From assembly GCF_001613325.1 (NCBI RefSeq), contig NZ_BDCD01000017.1, positions 62,001-126,000 on the forward strand: a stretch of DNA of 64,000 nucleotides, given 5' to 3'. Position numbers and translations under genes: made by a program. A model generated the notes under the pieces. It did not search any database, was not told the origin of the DNA, and saw only the letters and a program-made list of their open reading frames with translations. The stretch's first letter is position 1; every line of letters starts with the position of its first letter. Shown here one piece after another: positions 43,547 to 55,342 of this stretch. The stretch comes from Nocardia yamanashiensis NBRC 100130 (GTDB lineage Bacteria; Actinomycetota; Actinomycetes; Mycobacteriales; Mycobacteriaceae).

Positions 43547-46500
43547 ATGACCGACGTTGCCTGGGTGCCCGCACTGCCGCAGTTGGCGGCGGCCACGCCC
43601 TACGATCTCGCCGATCGCTACCGCTCCGGAGCGGGCCCGGTCCTGCTGACCGGGGTGCAGGCCATCGCGAGACTGCTGGTGGAACAGCATGTGCGGGATA
43701 TCCGGGCGGGCCGGCGGGTCGCCACCTTCGTCTCCGGCTATCAGGGCAGCCCGCTGGGCGGCGTGGACAAGATGCTGGCCGGCATGCCGAATGTGCTGGC
43801 CGAGCACGACATCACCTTCGTGCCGGGCTTCAACGAGGAACTGGCGGCGACCGCGGTATGGGGCAGCCAGGCCGATCTGCCCGCCGGGCGCGCGACCCAC
43901 GATGGGGTCGTGGGGGTTTGGTACGGCAAGGGGCCGGGCGTCGACCGCGCCACCGATGCCATCCGGCACGCGAACATGTACGGGGTCAATGCCCGCGGCG
44001 GGGTGCTGCTGCTGGTCGGCGACGATCCGGCGTCGAAATCCTCGACGGTGCCCGCGGTGAGCGAACGCTCCCTGGCCGCGATGGGCGTGCCGGTGCTGTT
44101 CCCGCGCAATGCCGAGGAGATCGTGACGATGGGGCTGCACGGCGTGGCGCTGTCGCGAGCCTCGGGCTGCGTGGTGGCCATGAAGATCGTGGCCGATGTC
44201 GCCGACGGGGCCTGGACGGTGGACGGGTCGGTCGCCGACCTGGCCATCACCGTGCCCGAAGTGCAGTGGGAGGGAAAGACTTTCACCTACCGGCAGCGGC
44301 CGATGGCGGCGCCGACCGACAGCGTGCTGGCCGAGGCGGACCTGTACGGGCCGCGCTGGGAGACGGTGCGGGCCTACGGCGCGCTCAACGCTCTCGATGT
44401 GATCGAGGTGAATCCGAGCGGGGCGAAGCTCGGTATCGCCGCCACCGGCACCACCTTCGACGCGGTCCGGCAGGCGCTGGTGGATCTCGGCGTCGACGAT
44501 GCCGCCCTGCATCGCGCCGGAATTCGCCTGCTGCGCATCGGAATGCCCTATCCGGTGGGCGCGCAGCGGGTCACCGAGTTCGCGCAGGGCCTGCGCGAGC
44601 TGATCGTGGTCGAGGACAAGACCGCGTTCATCGAGACCCAGATCCGCGAAATCCTGTACGGCACAGTCGATGCCCCGCGCATCCTCGGCAAGCTGGACGG
44701 TCGCGGCGCGCCGCTCATGCCGTTCGACGGCGAGCTGACCGCGGGCCGCCTGCTCGCCCCGCTGCGGCGAGTGCTGCGTGATCACGTGGAGCTGAAAAAG
44801 GCTCCGCCGCCCGCGCTTTCGCTGGAAGTACTGTCCGCCAAGCGCACCCCGTACTTCTGCAGCGGCTGCCCGCACAATCGCTCCACCGCCATTCCGGAGG
44901 GTTCGATCGGCGGCGGCGGCATCGGCTGCCACACCCTGGTCACCATGTCGGGGCGCAGCGACAGCGCCGTCACCGGGCTCACCCAAATGGGCGGCGAGGG
45001 CAGTCAGTGGATCGGGCAGGCGCCGTTCACCGATGTGCCGCACCTGTTCCAGAACATCGGCGACGGGACCTTCTTCCATTCCGGGCAGCTGGCCATTCAG
45101 GCGTGCGTCGCGGCCGGGGTGAACATCACCTACAAGCTGCTGTGGAACGAAGTGGTCGCCATGACCGGCGCGCAGGACGTGGAAGGCGGGCTCGGGGTCG
45201 CGCAGCTGACGCACAAGCTGACCGTGGAGGGCGTCAAGCGGATCATCATCTGCGCCGACGAACCCAAGCGGCACAATCGCAAAGCCCTCGCGAAGGGCAC
45301 GCTGCTGTGGCATCGGGATCGGCTCGACGAGGCGCAGCGGATGCTGCGTGAGATCGAGGGCGTGACCGTGCTGATCTACGACCAGCATTGCGCGGCCGAT
45401 GCGCGGCGGCAGCGCAAGCGCGGGACCTTGCCGGTGCGCAATACCCGCGTGGTGATCAACGAGGCGGTGTGCGAGGGCTGCGGCGACTGCGGCACCAAGT
45501 CCAATTGCCTGTCCGTGCAACCGGTCGAGACCGAGTTCGGGCGTAAGACGCGGATCGATCAGACCTCCTGCAATACCGATTACAGCTGCCTGGACGGCGA
45601 TTGCCCGTCGTTCGTGACGGTCGAGGTGAAGCCGGATGCGAAGGGGCGCAAGGGTTCCCGCAAGGCCACCGAGAAGGCGGAGCCGCCGGCGGTGGCGGAT
45701 CCGGGGCTCGGCGCACCGGCCGGCACCCAGAACGTGCTGATCGCCGGGATCGGCGGCACCGGCATCGTCACCGTCAACCAGGTGCTGGCCACCGCCGCGC
45801 TGCGCGCCGGGTACGCGGTGGAGAGCCTGGACCAGATCGGCCTGAGCCAGAAGGCCGGACCGGTGCTGTCCCACCTGCGGTTCTCCGCAACGGAATTGGA
45901 GCCGTCGAACCGGCTGACCCCGGGCAGTGCGACCTGCATCGTCGCCATCGACCTGCTGACCGCGACCGATCCGAAGAATCTGGCCTACGGCGATCCGGCG
46001 CGCACCATCGCCGTCGCCTCGACCAGCCGCACCCCCACCGGCGATATGGTCTACGACAAGTCGGTGCCGTACCCGGACACCGCGCCGCTGCTGGATCGTC
46101 TTGCCACGGTGTCGAATTCGCAGCGTTCGTTCGATGCGCTGGCCGCCGCGGAACGGCTTTTCGGCAATACCGCCGCCGCCAACTTCCTGATGGTCGGCGC
46201 GGCCTTCCAGACCGGCGGGCTGCGTCTGCCCGCCGCCGCGATCGAGGAGGCCATCGGCATCAACGGTGTCGCGGTGGCGGCCAATATCGCCGCCTTCCGC
46301 TGGGGCCGGGTGGCGATCGCCGACCCCGCCGCCTTCGCCGAGGCGACCGAAACGGCTGTGCCGCAGCGCATCCGACCGGAGCTCCCGGCCGAGCTGCTGG
46401 CGGGCACCACCTTCGACGGTGAGACCAAGCGGCTGGTCGAGCTGCGCGCGACCGAACTGATCGGCTACCAGAACGCGAAGGTGGCGCGGCGGTACATCGA

Positions 46501-47032
46501 CACCGTGCAGGCCGCCTGGGCCGCCGAGCGGGCGATCACCGAGCGCACCGAGTTCAGCCAGGCCGTGGCGCGCGGCCTGCACAAGTTCACCGCCTACAAG
46601 GACGAGTACGAGGTGGCGCGCCTGCTGGTCGACCCCGCCTTCCTCGCCGAGGTGCAGGCCCAGGTCCCCGGCGGCGAGAACCTCACCTACAAACTGCACC
46701 CGCCGGTGCTGCGGGCCATGGGCCGTAAGAAGAAGATCGGCCTCGCCCCGAAATCCCATGTGGCGCTGAAACTCCTCGCCAAGGGCAAGGCCCTGCGCGG
46801 CACCAAACTCGACCCGTTCGGCTACGCCCACGTCCGCAAGGTGGAGCGCGAGTTGCTCGCCGAGTACACCGACCTGGTACGCCGCCTCGCCTCCGCACTC
46901 ACCCCCGCGAACTACGACACCGCCACGGAGGCCGCCGCCCTGCCCGACCTGGTCCGCGGCTACGAGGACATCAAACTCGCCAACGTCGAGCTGTACCGAA
47001 CCCGCCTGCGCGAACTCGGCTTCGGCAGCTGA
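43547..47032 (+). CDS. Fused indolepyruvate ferredoxin oxidoreductase
   Basis: 1161 residues, alpha and beta subunits in one chain, as in aerobic bacteria. N-terminal pyruvate-binding part (TFVSGYQGSPLGGVDKML, PGFNEELAATAVWGSQ), TPP site (CSGCPHNRST, then GGGGIGCHTLVTMSGRSD), a ferredoxin-like site with CEGCGDCGTKSNC (Cys 642, 645, 648, 653) and CNTDYSCLDGDC, and the C-terminal gamma-like part (LIAGIGGTGIVTVNQVLATA). It turns arylpyruvates into arylacetyl-CoA and CO2, reducing ferredoxin. With the adjoining amino-acid dehydrogenase gene it completes breakdown of Phe or Trp. Confidence 0.94.
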   Translation: MTDVAWVPALPQLAAATPYDLADRYRSGAGPVLLTGVQAIARLLVEQHVRDIRAGRRVATFVSGYQGSPLGGVDKMLAGMPNVLAEHDITFVPGFNEELAATAVWGSQADLPAGRATHDGVVGVWYGKGPGVDRATDAIRHANMYGVNARGGVLLLVGDDPASKSSTVPAVSERSLAAMGVPVLFPRNAEEIVTMGLHGVALSRASGCVVAMKIVADVADGAWTVDGSVADLAITVPEVQWEGKTFTYRQRPMAAPTDSVLAEADLYGPRWETVRAYGALNALDVIEVNPSGAKLGIAATGTTFDAVRQALVDLGVDDAALHRAGIRLLRIGMPYPVGAQRVTEFAQGLRELIVVEDKTAFIETQIREILYGTVDAPRILGKLDGRGAPLMPFDGELTAGRLLAPLRRVLRDHVELKKAPPPALSLEVLSAKRTPYFCSGCPHNRSTAIPEGSIGGGGIGCHTLVTMSGRSDSAVTGLTQMGGEGSQWIGQAPFTDVPHLFQNIGDGTFFHSGQLAIQACVAAGVNITYKLLWNEVVAMTGAQDVEGGLGVAQLTHKLTVEGVKRIIICADEPKRHNRKALAKGTLLWHRDRLDEAQRMLREIEGVTVLIYDQHCAADARRQRKRGTLPVRNTRVVINEAVCEGCGDCGTKSNCLSVQPVETEFGRKTRIDQTSCNTDYSCLDGDCPSFVTVEVKPDAKGRKGSRKATEKAEPPAVADPGLGAPAGTQNVLIAGIGGTGIVTVNQVLATAALRAGYAVESLDQIGLSQKAGPVLSHLRFSATELEPSNRLTPGSATCIVAIDLLTATDPKNLAYGDPARTIAVASTSRTPTGDMVYDKSVPYPDTAPLLDRLATVSNSQRSFDALAAAERLFGNTAAANFLMVGAAFQTGGLRLPAAAIEEAIGINGVAVAANIAAFRWGRVAIADPAAFAEATETAVPQRIRPELPAELLAGTTFDGETKRLVELRATELIGYQNAKVARRYIDTVQAAWAAERAITERTEFSQAVARGLHKFTAYKDEYEVARLLVDPAFLAEVQAQVPGGENLTYKLHPPVLRAMGRKKKIGLAPKSHVALKLLAKGKALRGTKLDPFGYAHVRKVERELLAEYTDLVRRLASALTPANYDTATEAAALPDLVRGYEDIKLANVELYRTRLRELGFGS

Positions 47033-47212
47033 CCCTCCGGGCAAGCACCCGCCCCACACTCCACATCTCCATATTCACCCGCCCGGCGCGCTTTCGGCCG
47101 GGATCCGCACCGGCCATCGCACCGGCGCGGTGGATTCCGGCCGAAAACCCGGCCGGGATGACGAAACATGCCCGGACGCCCACGAGGCGGGGCAATCAGG
47201 AAAGGATCGACA

Positions 47213-48292
47213 GTGTCCGTAATGCACACCGACGCAGGGGTTTTCGGCCGGTCGGAGGAGTTGAGCGCCCGGCGGCACGAGCAGGTGGTGTTCTGCGAGG
47301 ACGACAAGACCGGGCTGAAGGCGATCATCGCGATTCACTCGACCACGCTGGGTCCGGCGCTGGGCGGTACTCGCTTCTACCCGTATGCGGACGAGTTCGC
47401 GGCGCTTCAGGATGTGCTGCGGCTGTCGTGGGGCATGACTTACAAGGCCGCTGCCGCCGGAGTGAACCTGGGCGGCGGGAAGGCCGTCATCATCGGCGAT
47501 CCGGCCGTGCACAAGACGCCGGAGTTGCTCGCCGCCTATGCGCGGTTCGTGGAAACCCTTGGCGGGCGGTACATCACAGCGGGTGATGTCGGCACCAATA
47601 CCGATGACCTGGACATCATCGGGCAGCACACCCGGTACGTGACCGGTCGCAGCGTGGCCGCGGGCGGCTCGGGTGACAGCGCCCGGCTGACGGCGCTGGG
47701 CGTCTTCCATTCCATGCGCGCCGGAGCCGAATCCGTCTGGGGCACACCGTCGCTGGCGAATCGCACAGTGGGCGTCGAGGGCGTCGGCAAGGTCGGGCGC
47801 GAACTCATCGAGCTGCTACTGGCCGACGGCGCGGAGGTGTGCGTCACCGACGTGAACGAGGCCGCACTGCAGCGTGTTTCGGCCGATCACCCGTCGGTGC
47901 GCCTGCTGAGCACCGTGGCCACCGCCCCCGTCGACGTCTACGCCCCGTGTGCCCTGGGCGGCACGCTCACCGCCTCGAGCGCCGAGGCCATCGAAGCCAA
48001 GCTGGTCTGCGGCGCGGCCAACAACCAGCTCGCCACCCCCGAGGTCGAGTTCGCGCTGAACGAGCGCGGCATCACCTGGGTGCCCGATTTCGTCGCCAAT
48101 GCCGGCGGGCTCATCCAGGTGGAAGGCGAACTGCGCCAAGCCACTCCGGAGGCGGTCGAAGATGACGTGAGGGGCATCTTCGACCGCTGCCGGGACATCA
48201 TCGCGGCCGCCCGCGCCGAGGGCATCGGCACCGGCGCGGCCGCCAATCGTTTCGCCGAGCGCCGGCTCGACGCCATTCCGCGGTCGATCTGA
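47213..48292 (+). CDS. Leucine/phenylalanine dehydrogenase family protein
   Basis: 359 residues from GTG 47213 (AGGAAAGG ahead). Substrate part IAIHSTTLGPALGGTRFYPY, catalytic Lys in GVNLGGGKAVIIGDP, and the Rossmann NAD part VGVEGVGKVGRELIEL. It deaminates Phe, Leu or Val to the 2-keto acid. Lying next to the indolepyruvate oxidoreductase, phenylalanine or tryptophan is the likelier substrate: Phe to phenylpyruvate, then phenylacetyl-CoA. It leads the next block of three or four tightly spaced genes. Confidence 0.9.
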   Translation: MSVMHTDAGVFGRSEELSARRHEQVVFCEDDKTGLKAIIAIHSTTLGPALGGTRFYPYADEFAALQDVLRLSWGMTYKAAAAGVNLGGGKAVIIGDPAVHKTPELLAAYARFVETLGGRYITAGDVGTNTDDLDIIGQHTRYVTGRSVAAGGSGDSARLTALGVFHSMRAGAESVWGTPSLANRTVGVEGVGKVGRELIELLLADGAEVCVTDVNEAALQRVSADHPSVRLLSTVATAPVDVYAPCALGGTLTASSAEAIEAKLVCGAANNQLATPEVEFALNERGITWVPDFVANAGGLIQVEGELRQATPEAVEDDVRGIFDRCRDIIAAARAEGIGTGAAANRFAERRLDAIPRSI

Positions 48293-48321
48293 TCGCAGCG
48301 GTACCAGAGAGGAAATGAACA

Positions 48322-49818
48322 GTGTCGTTCGCCAGCGGAATGTTCCGCACCAAATCGGTTGAACAGTCCATCCGGGACACCGACGAACCGGATTCCAAGC
48401 TACGCAAGGACCTCACGGCCCGGGATCTCACCATCTTCGGCGTCGCGGTGGTCATCGGCGCGGGCATCTTCACCCTGACCGCCCGCACCGCCGGTTCTGT
48501 TGCGGGACCGGCGGTTTCGCTGGCGTTCGTGTTCGCGGCCATCGCCTGCGGGCTGACCGCGCTGTGCTACGCCGAGTTCGCCTCGACGGTGCCGGTGGCG
48601 GGCAGCGCCTACACCTTCGCGTACGCCACCTTCGGCGAGGTGATCGCCTGGATCATCGGCTGGGACCTGATCCTGGAATTCGCCCTGGCCGTCTCGGTGG
48701 TGGCCAAGGGGTGGTCGCAGTACCTCGGCGAGGTACTCGGTTCCCGCCCGCCGATTCTGGAACTCGGCTCGATCCACTTCGACTGGGGCGCGGTGCTCAT
48801 CATCGCCGTGGTCGGGACCCTGCTGGCGACCGGCACCAAACTCTCCTCTCGCGTGTCCGCCATCGCCGTCGCCATCAAACTGGCGGTCATCGCCCTCGTA
48901 TTGGTGGTCGGCGCAACGTATTTCAAGGCTTCGAACCTGACCCCGTACATTCCGCCGGCCCAGCCGTCGGAGAAGGCCGAGGGCGTGCGCCAGTCGCTGT
49001 TCGCCTTCCTCACCGGCTCCGGCGGCACCAGCTACGGCTGGTACGGCCTGCTCGCCGCCGCCAGCCTGGTGTTCTTCGCCTTCATCGGCTTCGACGTCGT
49101 CGCCACCACCGCGGAGGAGACCCGCAACCCGCAGCGCGATGTGCCGCGCGGCATCCTGGGCTCCCTCGCCATCGTCACCGTGCTCTACGTGGCGGTCTCG
49201 CTGATCCTCACCGGCATGGTGCCCTACACCGAACTGGCGGGCGGAAACGCCACCCTGGCAACGGCTTTCGCCATCCACGGCGATATGTGGGTGAAGAACA
49301 TCATCTCGATCGGCGCGCTCGCGGGCCTGTCCACCGTGGTCATGGTCATGTACCTGGGCCAGACCCGGGTGCTGTTCGCCATGTCCCGCGACGGCCTGCT
49401 GCCCCGCGGCCTGGCGCACACCGGCGCCAAGGGCACCCCGGTCCGGCTGACCGTGATCGTCGGCGTGGTGTGCGCGCTGCTGGCCGGCTTCGTCGACTTC
49501 GGCACGCTCGAGGAGATGGTCAATATCGGCACCCTGGTCGCGTTCGTACTGGTGTCGATCGGCGTGATCATCCTGCGCCGCACCCGCCCGGACCTGAAGC
49601 GCGGCTTCCGCGTCCCGCTGGTGCCGCTCATCCCCATCCTGGCCGCGCTGTCCTGCCTGTGGCTGATGCTGAACCTGTCCATCGAGACCTGGCTGCGCTT
49701 CGTGATCTGGATGGCCATCGGCACCGTCATCTACTTCGCCTACAGCCGCCGGCATTCGGTGCTGGGCAAGGCGGCCGCGCCGAGTGACCCGGATCTCATG
49801 TCACACTCGCGGACCTGA
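48322..49818 (+). CDS. APC-family amino-acid permease
   Basis: 498 residues, 12 to 14 transmembrane helices. Family start: LTIFGVAVVIGAGIFTLTAR (helix 1 unwinding motif GAGIF), CYAEFASTVPVAGSAYTFAY, FIGFDVVATTAEETRNPQRD. This is the cationic-amino-acid transporter/YfnA branch. It lies 29 bases after the dehydrogenase in the same direction, so it probably imports that enzyme's substrate. Substrate by homology alone would be a neutral or basic amino acid, by context an aromatic one. Confidence 0.9.
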   Translation: MSFASGMFRTKSVEQSIRDTDEPDSKLRKDLTARDLTIFGVAVVIGAGIFTLTARTAGSVAGPAVSLAFVFAAIACGLTALCYAEFASTVPVAGSAYTFAYATFGEVIAWIIGWDLILEFALAVSVVAKGWSQYLGEVLGSRPPILELGSIHFDWGAVLIIAVVGTLLATGTKLSSRVSAIAVAIKLAVIALVLVVGATYFKASNLTPYIPPAQPSEKAEGVRQSLFAFLTGSGGTSYGWYGLLAAASLVFFAFIGFDVVATTAEETRNPQRDVPRGILGSLAIVTVLYVAVSLILTGMVPYTELAGGNATLATAFAIHGDMWVKNIISIGALAGLSTVVMVMYLGQTRVLFAMSRDGLLPRGLAHTGAKGTPVRLTVIVGVVCALLAGFVDFGTLEEMVNIGTLVAFVLVSIGVIILRRTRPDLKRGFRVPLVPLIPILAALSCLWLMLNLSIETWLRFVIWMAIGTVIYFAYSRRHSVLGKAAAPSDPDLMSHSRT

Positions 49819-49878
49819 CGTCGTCATTCAGGCGAACCACCGACCACGGTGGAACCGCTTGGAAGGACAGTGATTTCA

Positions 49879-50226
49879 ATGAACACCGCGTACCACATCG
49901 TCGCCGTCGCCGCCGCCCTGTGGATCGGCTTCTCGGGCTTCTCGCTCGCCACCCGGAAGGACTTCGTGGTGCAGCCGCTGGTCCAGTACGGGGTGCCGCA
50001 GACCTGGTGGACGCCCCTGGCGGCGGCCAAGGCGGCGGGCGCGCTGGGCCTGGTGGCCGGGTTCTTCATCCCGGCCATCGGGGTGGCGGCCGCGATCGGG
50101 CTGATCCTGTACTTCGCCGGTGCGGTGGCCACCACCATCCGCGCCAAGTCGTACGGGACGGCCATCTTCCCGGTGCTGTATCTGGTTCCCGCCGCGGCCG
50201 CGCTGGCCCTGCAGCTGGCACGATGA
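49879..50226 (+). CDS. DoxX-like small membrane protein
   Basis: 115 residues, four helices: AYHIVAVAAALWIGFSGFSL, AAAKAAGALGLVAGFFIPAI, AAIGLILYFAGAVATTIRAK, and LYLVPAAAALALQL. DoxX-like family. The start is either ATG 49879 or GTG 49870, the latter nearer the GGAAGG site. It lies in the same operon as the permease, followed by four bases to the cyclase gene. Relatives act in membrane redox balance; the role here is unknown. Confidence 0.75.
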   Translation: MNTAYHIVAVAAALWIGFSGFSLATRKDFVVQPLVQYGVPQTWWTPLAAAKAAGALGLVAGFFIPAIGVAAAIGLILYFAGAVATTIRAKSYGTAIFPVLYLVPAAAALALQLAR

Positions 50227-50230
50227 GCGC

Positions 50231-50878
50231 ATGCGCCTGATCGACCTGTCGGTTCCGCTGCGCACCGGAATGCCGGTCTATCCCGGCGATCCGGAAGTGC
50301 GCATCACGCCCGCGCTCACCGTCGCCGCCGACGGGGTGAACGTGCTGCATCTGGATCTGGGTTCGCAGACCGGGACGCACGTGGACGCCCCCGCGCATAT
50401 CGACGATGCGCTGCCCACCCTGGAAATGCTCCCGCTGGAACGGTTCACGGGCCGGGCGGTGGTGGTGGACGCGCGCGGGCTGGAACCGCGCGGAGCGATC
50501 GGGCGCGAATATTTCGAGGGGCGGGTGTCCGCCGGCCTCATCGTTTTGATCGCGACCGGTTGGTCGGCGCATTGGGGCACCATCGACTACCTGGCCCACC
50601 CGTATCTCACCCCGGAGGCCGCGGGCTATCTGATCGACTCCGGCGTCCGCACCGTCGGCATCGACGCGCTCAGCGTGGACCCCACCCCGGCGCACGAGAT
50701 CCCGGTGCATCGCATCCTCTGCGGCGCGCACGCGGTGATCGCCGAGAATCTCACCAATCTGCCCGAACTGCTGGCGGCCCAGCACGCCGGGCACGACCTC
50801 GACGTTTCCCTTTTCCCGCTGCATCTGCCGGGCGCGGACGGCGCTCCGGTGCGGGCGGTGGCACACATCGGCATGTGA
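50231..50878 (+). CDS. Cyclase-family (kynurenine formamidase-like) metal hydrolase
   Basis: 215 residues from ATG 50231. Start LIDLSVPLRTGMPVYPGDP, and the metal-binding GSQTGTHVDAPAHIDD, which is the signature of the cyclase family (PF04199, KynB-like). Late part DALSVDPTPAHEIPVHRILC. Such enzymes hydrolyse amides or lactones; KynB cuts N-formylkynurenine in tryptophan breakdown. In an amino-acid catabolic locus this supports a tryptophan-related role, but no partner kyn genes are nearby, so the reaction is open. Confidence 0.85.
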   Translation: MRLIDLSVPLRTGMPVYPGDPEVRITPALTVAADGVNVLHLDLGSQTGTHVDAPAHIDDALPTLEMLPLERFTGRAVVVDARGLEPRGAIGREYFEGRVSAGLIVLIATGWSAHWGTIDYLAHPYLTPEAAGYLIDSGVRTVGIDALSVDPTPAHEIPVHRILCGAHAVIAENLTNLPELLAAQHAGHDLDVSLFPLHLPGADGAPVRAVAHIGM

Positions 50879-50994
50879 CTGAAACGTCACTGTATCTGAT
50901 TCTGTGGCGCGGCCCACTCGATCTTCGTAGACTTCTTCCGACACGGGGGTGTCGGGGCCCCCGAATTCGCGCTCGAAGAAGAAAGCCGCTCATT

Positions 50995-51387
50995 GTGAAC
51001 CGTTCCGCCCTAACCACTTTGCTGGCCACCGCAGCCATTCTCACCGCGACGGCGGGCACCGCATCCGCGGAAATCGTGCTCACCGATGCCGCCGCCACCG
51101 ACTCCAAGGACAAGGCCGACGAGGATGTGATGACCGCGGTGACCGGGAGCGCGGGCGGCGGCTCGGTGCAGAGCGCCGGCAGTTCGGGCGGGCTGGCCTC
51201 CACCGGTTCGACCGGCACCGGCTCCTTCGGGCTGCCCAATCTGGACAAGCTGATCTTCGGCGATTTCAAGAACCTGTGCATGGCGCTGGGCAGTGCCGTG
51301 CCGATCTCCGGTGAGGCTTCGTTCGGCTGCAACTCCATGAACGTCAAGCCCGGCGACGCCATCCCCGGCACGGGCACCAAGAAGTAG
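50995..51387 (+). CDS. Small secreted protein, unknown function
   Basis: 130 residues from GTG 50995. Signal peptide SALTTLLATAAILTATAGTA with a cut after SA-E. Mature part has a Gly/Ser-rich flexible stretch (SAGGGSVQSAGSSGGLASTG) then a compact end with two cysteines (KNLCMALGSAVP, FGCNSMNV), likely one disulphide. No family recognised. It is followed by a strong bidirectional terminator. The 116 bases before it hold its promoter; none is obvious. Confidence 0.68.
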   Translation: MNRSALTTLLATAAILTATAGTASAEIVLTDAAATDSKDKADEDVMTAVTGSAGGGSVQSAGSSGGLASTGSTGTGSFGLPNLDKLIFGDFKNLCMALGSAVPISGEASFGCNSMNVKPGDAIPGTGTKK

Positions 51388-51429
51388 TCTCCCGGCGCTG
51401 CCCGGGGACCGACTGGTTCGAGCATGAAA

Positions 51430-51458
51430 AAGGGCACCGGCGCTATGCCGGTGCCCTT
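51430..51458. terminator. Bidirectional terminator
   Basis: AAGGGCACCGGC-GCTAT-GCCGGTGCCCTT, a perfect 12-bp stem with a 5-nt loop. It lies between the stop of the secreted protein gene and the stop of the convergent L,D-transpeptidase, with A-rich bases before and T-containing bases after. Confidence 0.8.
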
Positions 51459-51471
51459 CCGTGTTTCAGGA

Positions 51472-52686
51472 TCAGCGATTGTCGTCGGCGTTGCCGGCCT
51501 TCCACTGCTCCCACGGAATGTTCCAGTCGCCCAGCCCGTCCACGCCGGACAGCGTGCCGCCGACGGTGTTCTTGACGATGGCGATATCGCCGCGCTTGGC
51601 GTTCTCGAAGACCCAGCGGGCGTCGCTGGGGCTCAGGTTGAGGCAGCCGTGGCTGGTGTTGTAGGACCCCTGCGCGCCCACCGACCACGGGGCCGAGTGG
51701 AAGAAGATGCCCGAGTAGGACATTCGGGTCGCGTAGTCCACCGGCGTCTTGTAGCCGTCGGGCGCGTTGATCGCCACGCCGTAGGTGGAGGAATCCATGA
51801 TGATCTTCTCGTGCCGGTCGGCGATGATGTAGACGCCGTTGTCGGTGGGCGTGGAGTTCTTGCCCATCGAGGTCGGCATGGTCTTGATCACCTGGCCGTT
51901 CTTCTCCACGGTCACCATGTGGGTGTTGTCGTCGGCGGTGAAGACCATGGAATCGCCGACGGTGAAGGTCGAGGTGATGTCCGAGTCGCCGACCAGGCCG
52001 TTGCCCAGATCCTTGCCGTAAACGCCCACGGCCACATCGACCTTGGTGCCGGGGGCCCAGAAATGCTCGGGCCGCCAGCGCACTTCGCGGTTGTTCACCC
52101 AGTAGAAGGCGCCCTGCACGGCGGGCGTGGTGGTGATTTTGATCGCGGCCTGGGCGGCCTTGCGGTCCGGGATGTTCTCGTCGAACTGGATGGCCACCGG
52201 CTGACCGATGCCGACCGTCTCGTTCTCACCCGGCAGCAGGTAGGGGTGCGTGCGATTGTTCGGCGAAATGGTGCTGAAGCTCATAGTGGTGTTCGCCGCA
52301 CCGCCCAGCCCGATGGCGTCCACCGCCAGCTTGTAGGTGCGCGCAAAACCCAACTGCTCGGTCAACTTCCAGGACAGCCCGTCCGGCGCGAGCTCGCCGG
52401 CCACCGGCTTGCCCTCGGGGTTGGTCAGCGTCACATTGGTGAGCTTGCCGTCCTCGACCTTCAACACCAGCGGATCGCCGGGCGAAACGCCCTTCTGACC
52501 GTCCTTGACCGGCGCCAGCAGCTTCGGCTTCACCAGCTCGCTGAGCGGATTGGAATCGATTGCGACAGTGGAGGAGTCCTTCGACGAACCCCCCGAACAG
52601 CCGGCTACCGCCAGCGCTAGTACGGACAACACCGCCACGGATCCGAGCAACTTCCTCGACCGGCGCCGGCCCTGACCTGCGATCAT
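51472..52686 (-). CDS. Lipoprotein L,D-transpeptidase (LdtMt2-like)
   Basis: 404 residues from ATG 52686. Basic start then lipobox (SVLALAVAGC), so a membrane lipoprotein. Two immunoglobulin-like domains follow (about 45-245; note GLSWKLTEQL and APGTKVDVAVGVYG). The YkuD catalytic domain ends the protein: YAINAPDGYKT-like region, GIFFHSAPWSVG and SHGCLNLSPSDARWVF with His346 and Cys348. It forms 3-3 peptidoglycan cross-links in the periplasm, the target of carbapenems, and is the main type of crosslinker in mycobacteria. Regulation is not visible. Confidence 0.94.
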   Translation of the reverse strand: MIAGQGRRRSRKLLGSVAVLSVLALAVAGCSGGSSKDSSTVAIDSNPLSELVKPKLLAPVKDGQKGVSPGDPLVLKVEDGKLTNVTLTNPEGKPVAGELAPDGLSWKLTEQLGFARTYKLAVDAIGLGGAANTTMSFSTISPNNRTHPYLLPGENETVGIGQPVAIQFDENIPDRKAAQAAIKITTTPAVQGAFYWVNNREVRWRPEHFWAPGTKVDVAVGVYGKDLGNGLVGDSDITSTFTVGDSMVFTADDNTHMVTVEKNGQVIKTMPTSMGKNSTPTDNGVYIIADRHEKIIMDSSTYGVAINAPDGYKTPVDYATRMSYSGIFFHSAPWSVGAQGSYNTSHGCLNLSPSDARWVFENAKRGDIAIVKNTVGGTLSGVDGLGDWNIPWEQWKAGNADDNR

Positions 52687-53015
52687 TTGCAACCCCACTT
52701 CACGTCTCGGTGCGCAGTCGGCCTCCGGGACCCGGCCCCGACCACGCCTGCTCGACCAGCCACGCCTGCGGAATCGGTCGAGACCACGCTCGGAACATTC
52801 TGCCAGGTCCAAGCCCCGACCAACGACCAAGCCGTCCGCCCCCGCAGGGCTCACCCCTACATCCCCGCCGGGGCCTCGCGCGTTAACACCGTGAACGAAT
52901 CTTTGCCATCCCGACAAAACCCCCTCCAACCAGCCGATTTCACTTTCCCGCGGCATCCCTGTTAATCTTCTTTCCGCACCGCAGAGCCGCCGGATCACCT
53001 CCGGCAGCGAAGTAC
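52687..53015. other. Intergenic region before the tRNA-Lys pair
   Basis: A gap of 329 bases without a gene. It must hold the minus-strand promoter of the L,D-transpeptidase and the plus-strand promoter of the tRNAs. TTTCAC near 52937 and TTAATC near 52962, about 18 bases apart, are a candidate -35 and -10 for the tRNA. The remainder has no repeat or RNA that I can see. Confidence 0.35.
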
Positions 53016-53091
<76 letters not shown>

Positions 53092-53096
53092 CGAAG

Positions 53097-53121
53097 GCCC
53101 CGGCAACACTGTTGCCGGGGC
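53097..53121 (+). terminator. Terminator between the two tRNA-Lys genes
   Basis: GCCCCGGCAAC-ACT-GTTGCCGGGGC, a perfect 11-bp stem with a 3-nt loop followed by TTTC. It begins five bases after the CCA of the first tRNA. Confidence 0.85.
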
Positions 53122-53134
53122 TTTCGAATGCCAG

Positions 53135-55259
<2,125 letters not shown>

Positions 55260-55342
55260 GCGAAGCTCCTCGGTCAGCTGACGGTCGGTGTGACCTGTGA
55301 CACTAGAAGCGGTGCTGTTGCGCCGACGTTGCAACAAACTGG

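Noticed and set aside
43511..47059. A 1182-codon minus-strand open frame opposite the indolepyruvate oxidoreductase
   Set aside because: It is the shadow of a strong coding gene; its translation is Gly/His/Arg-rich without domains.
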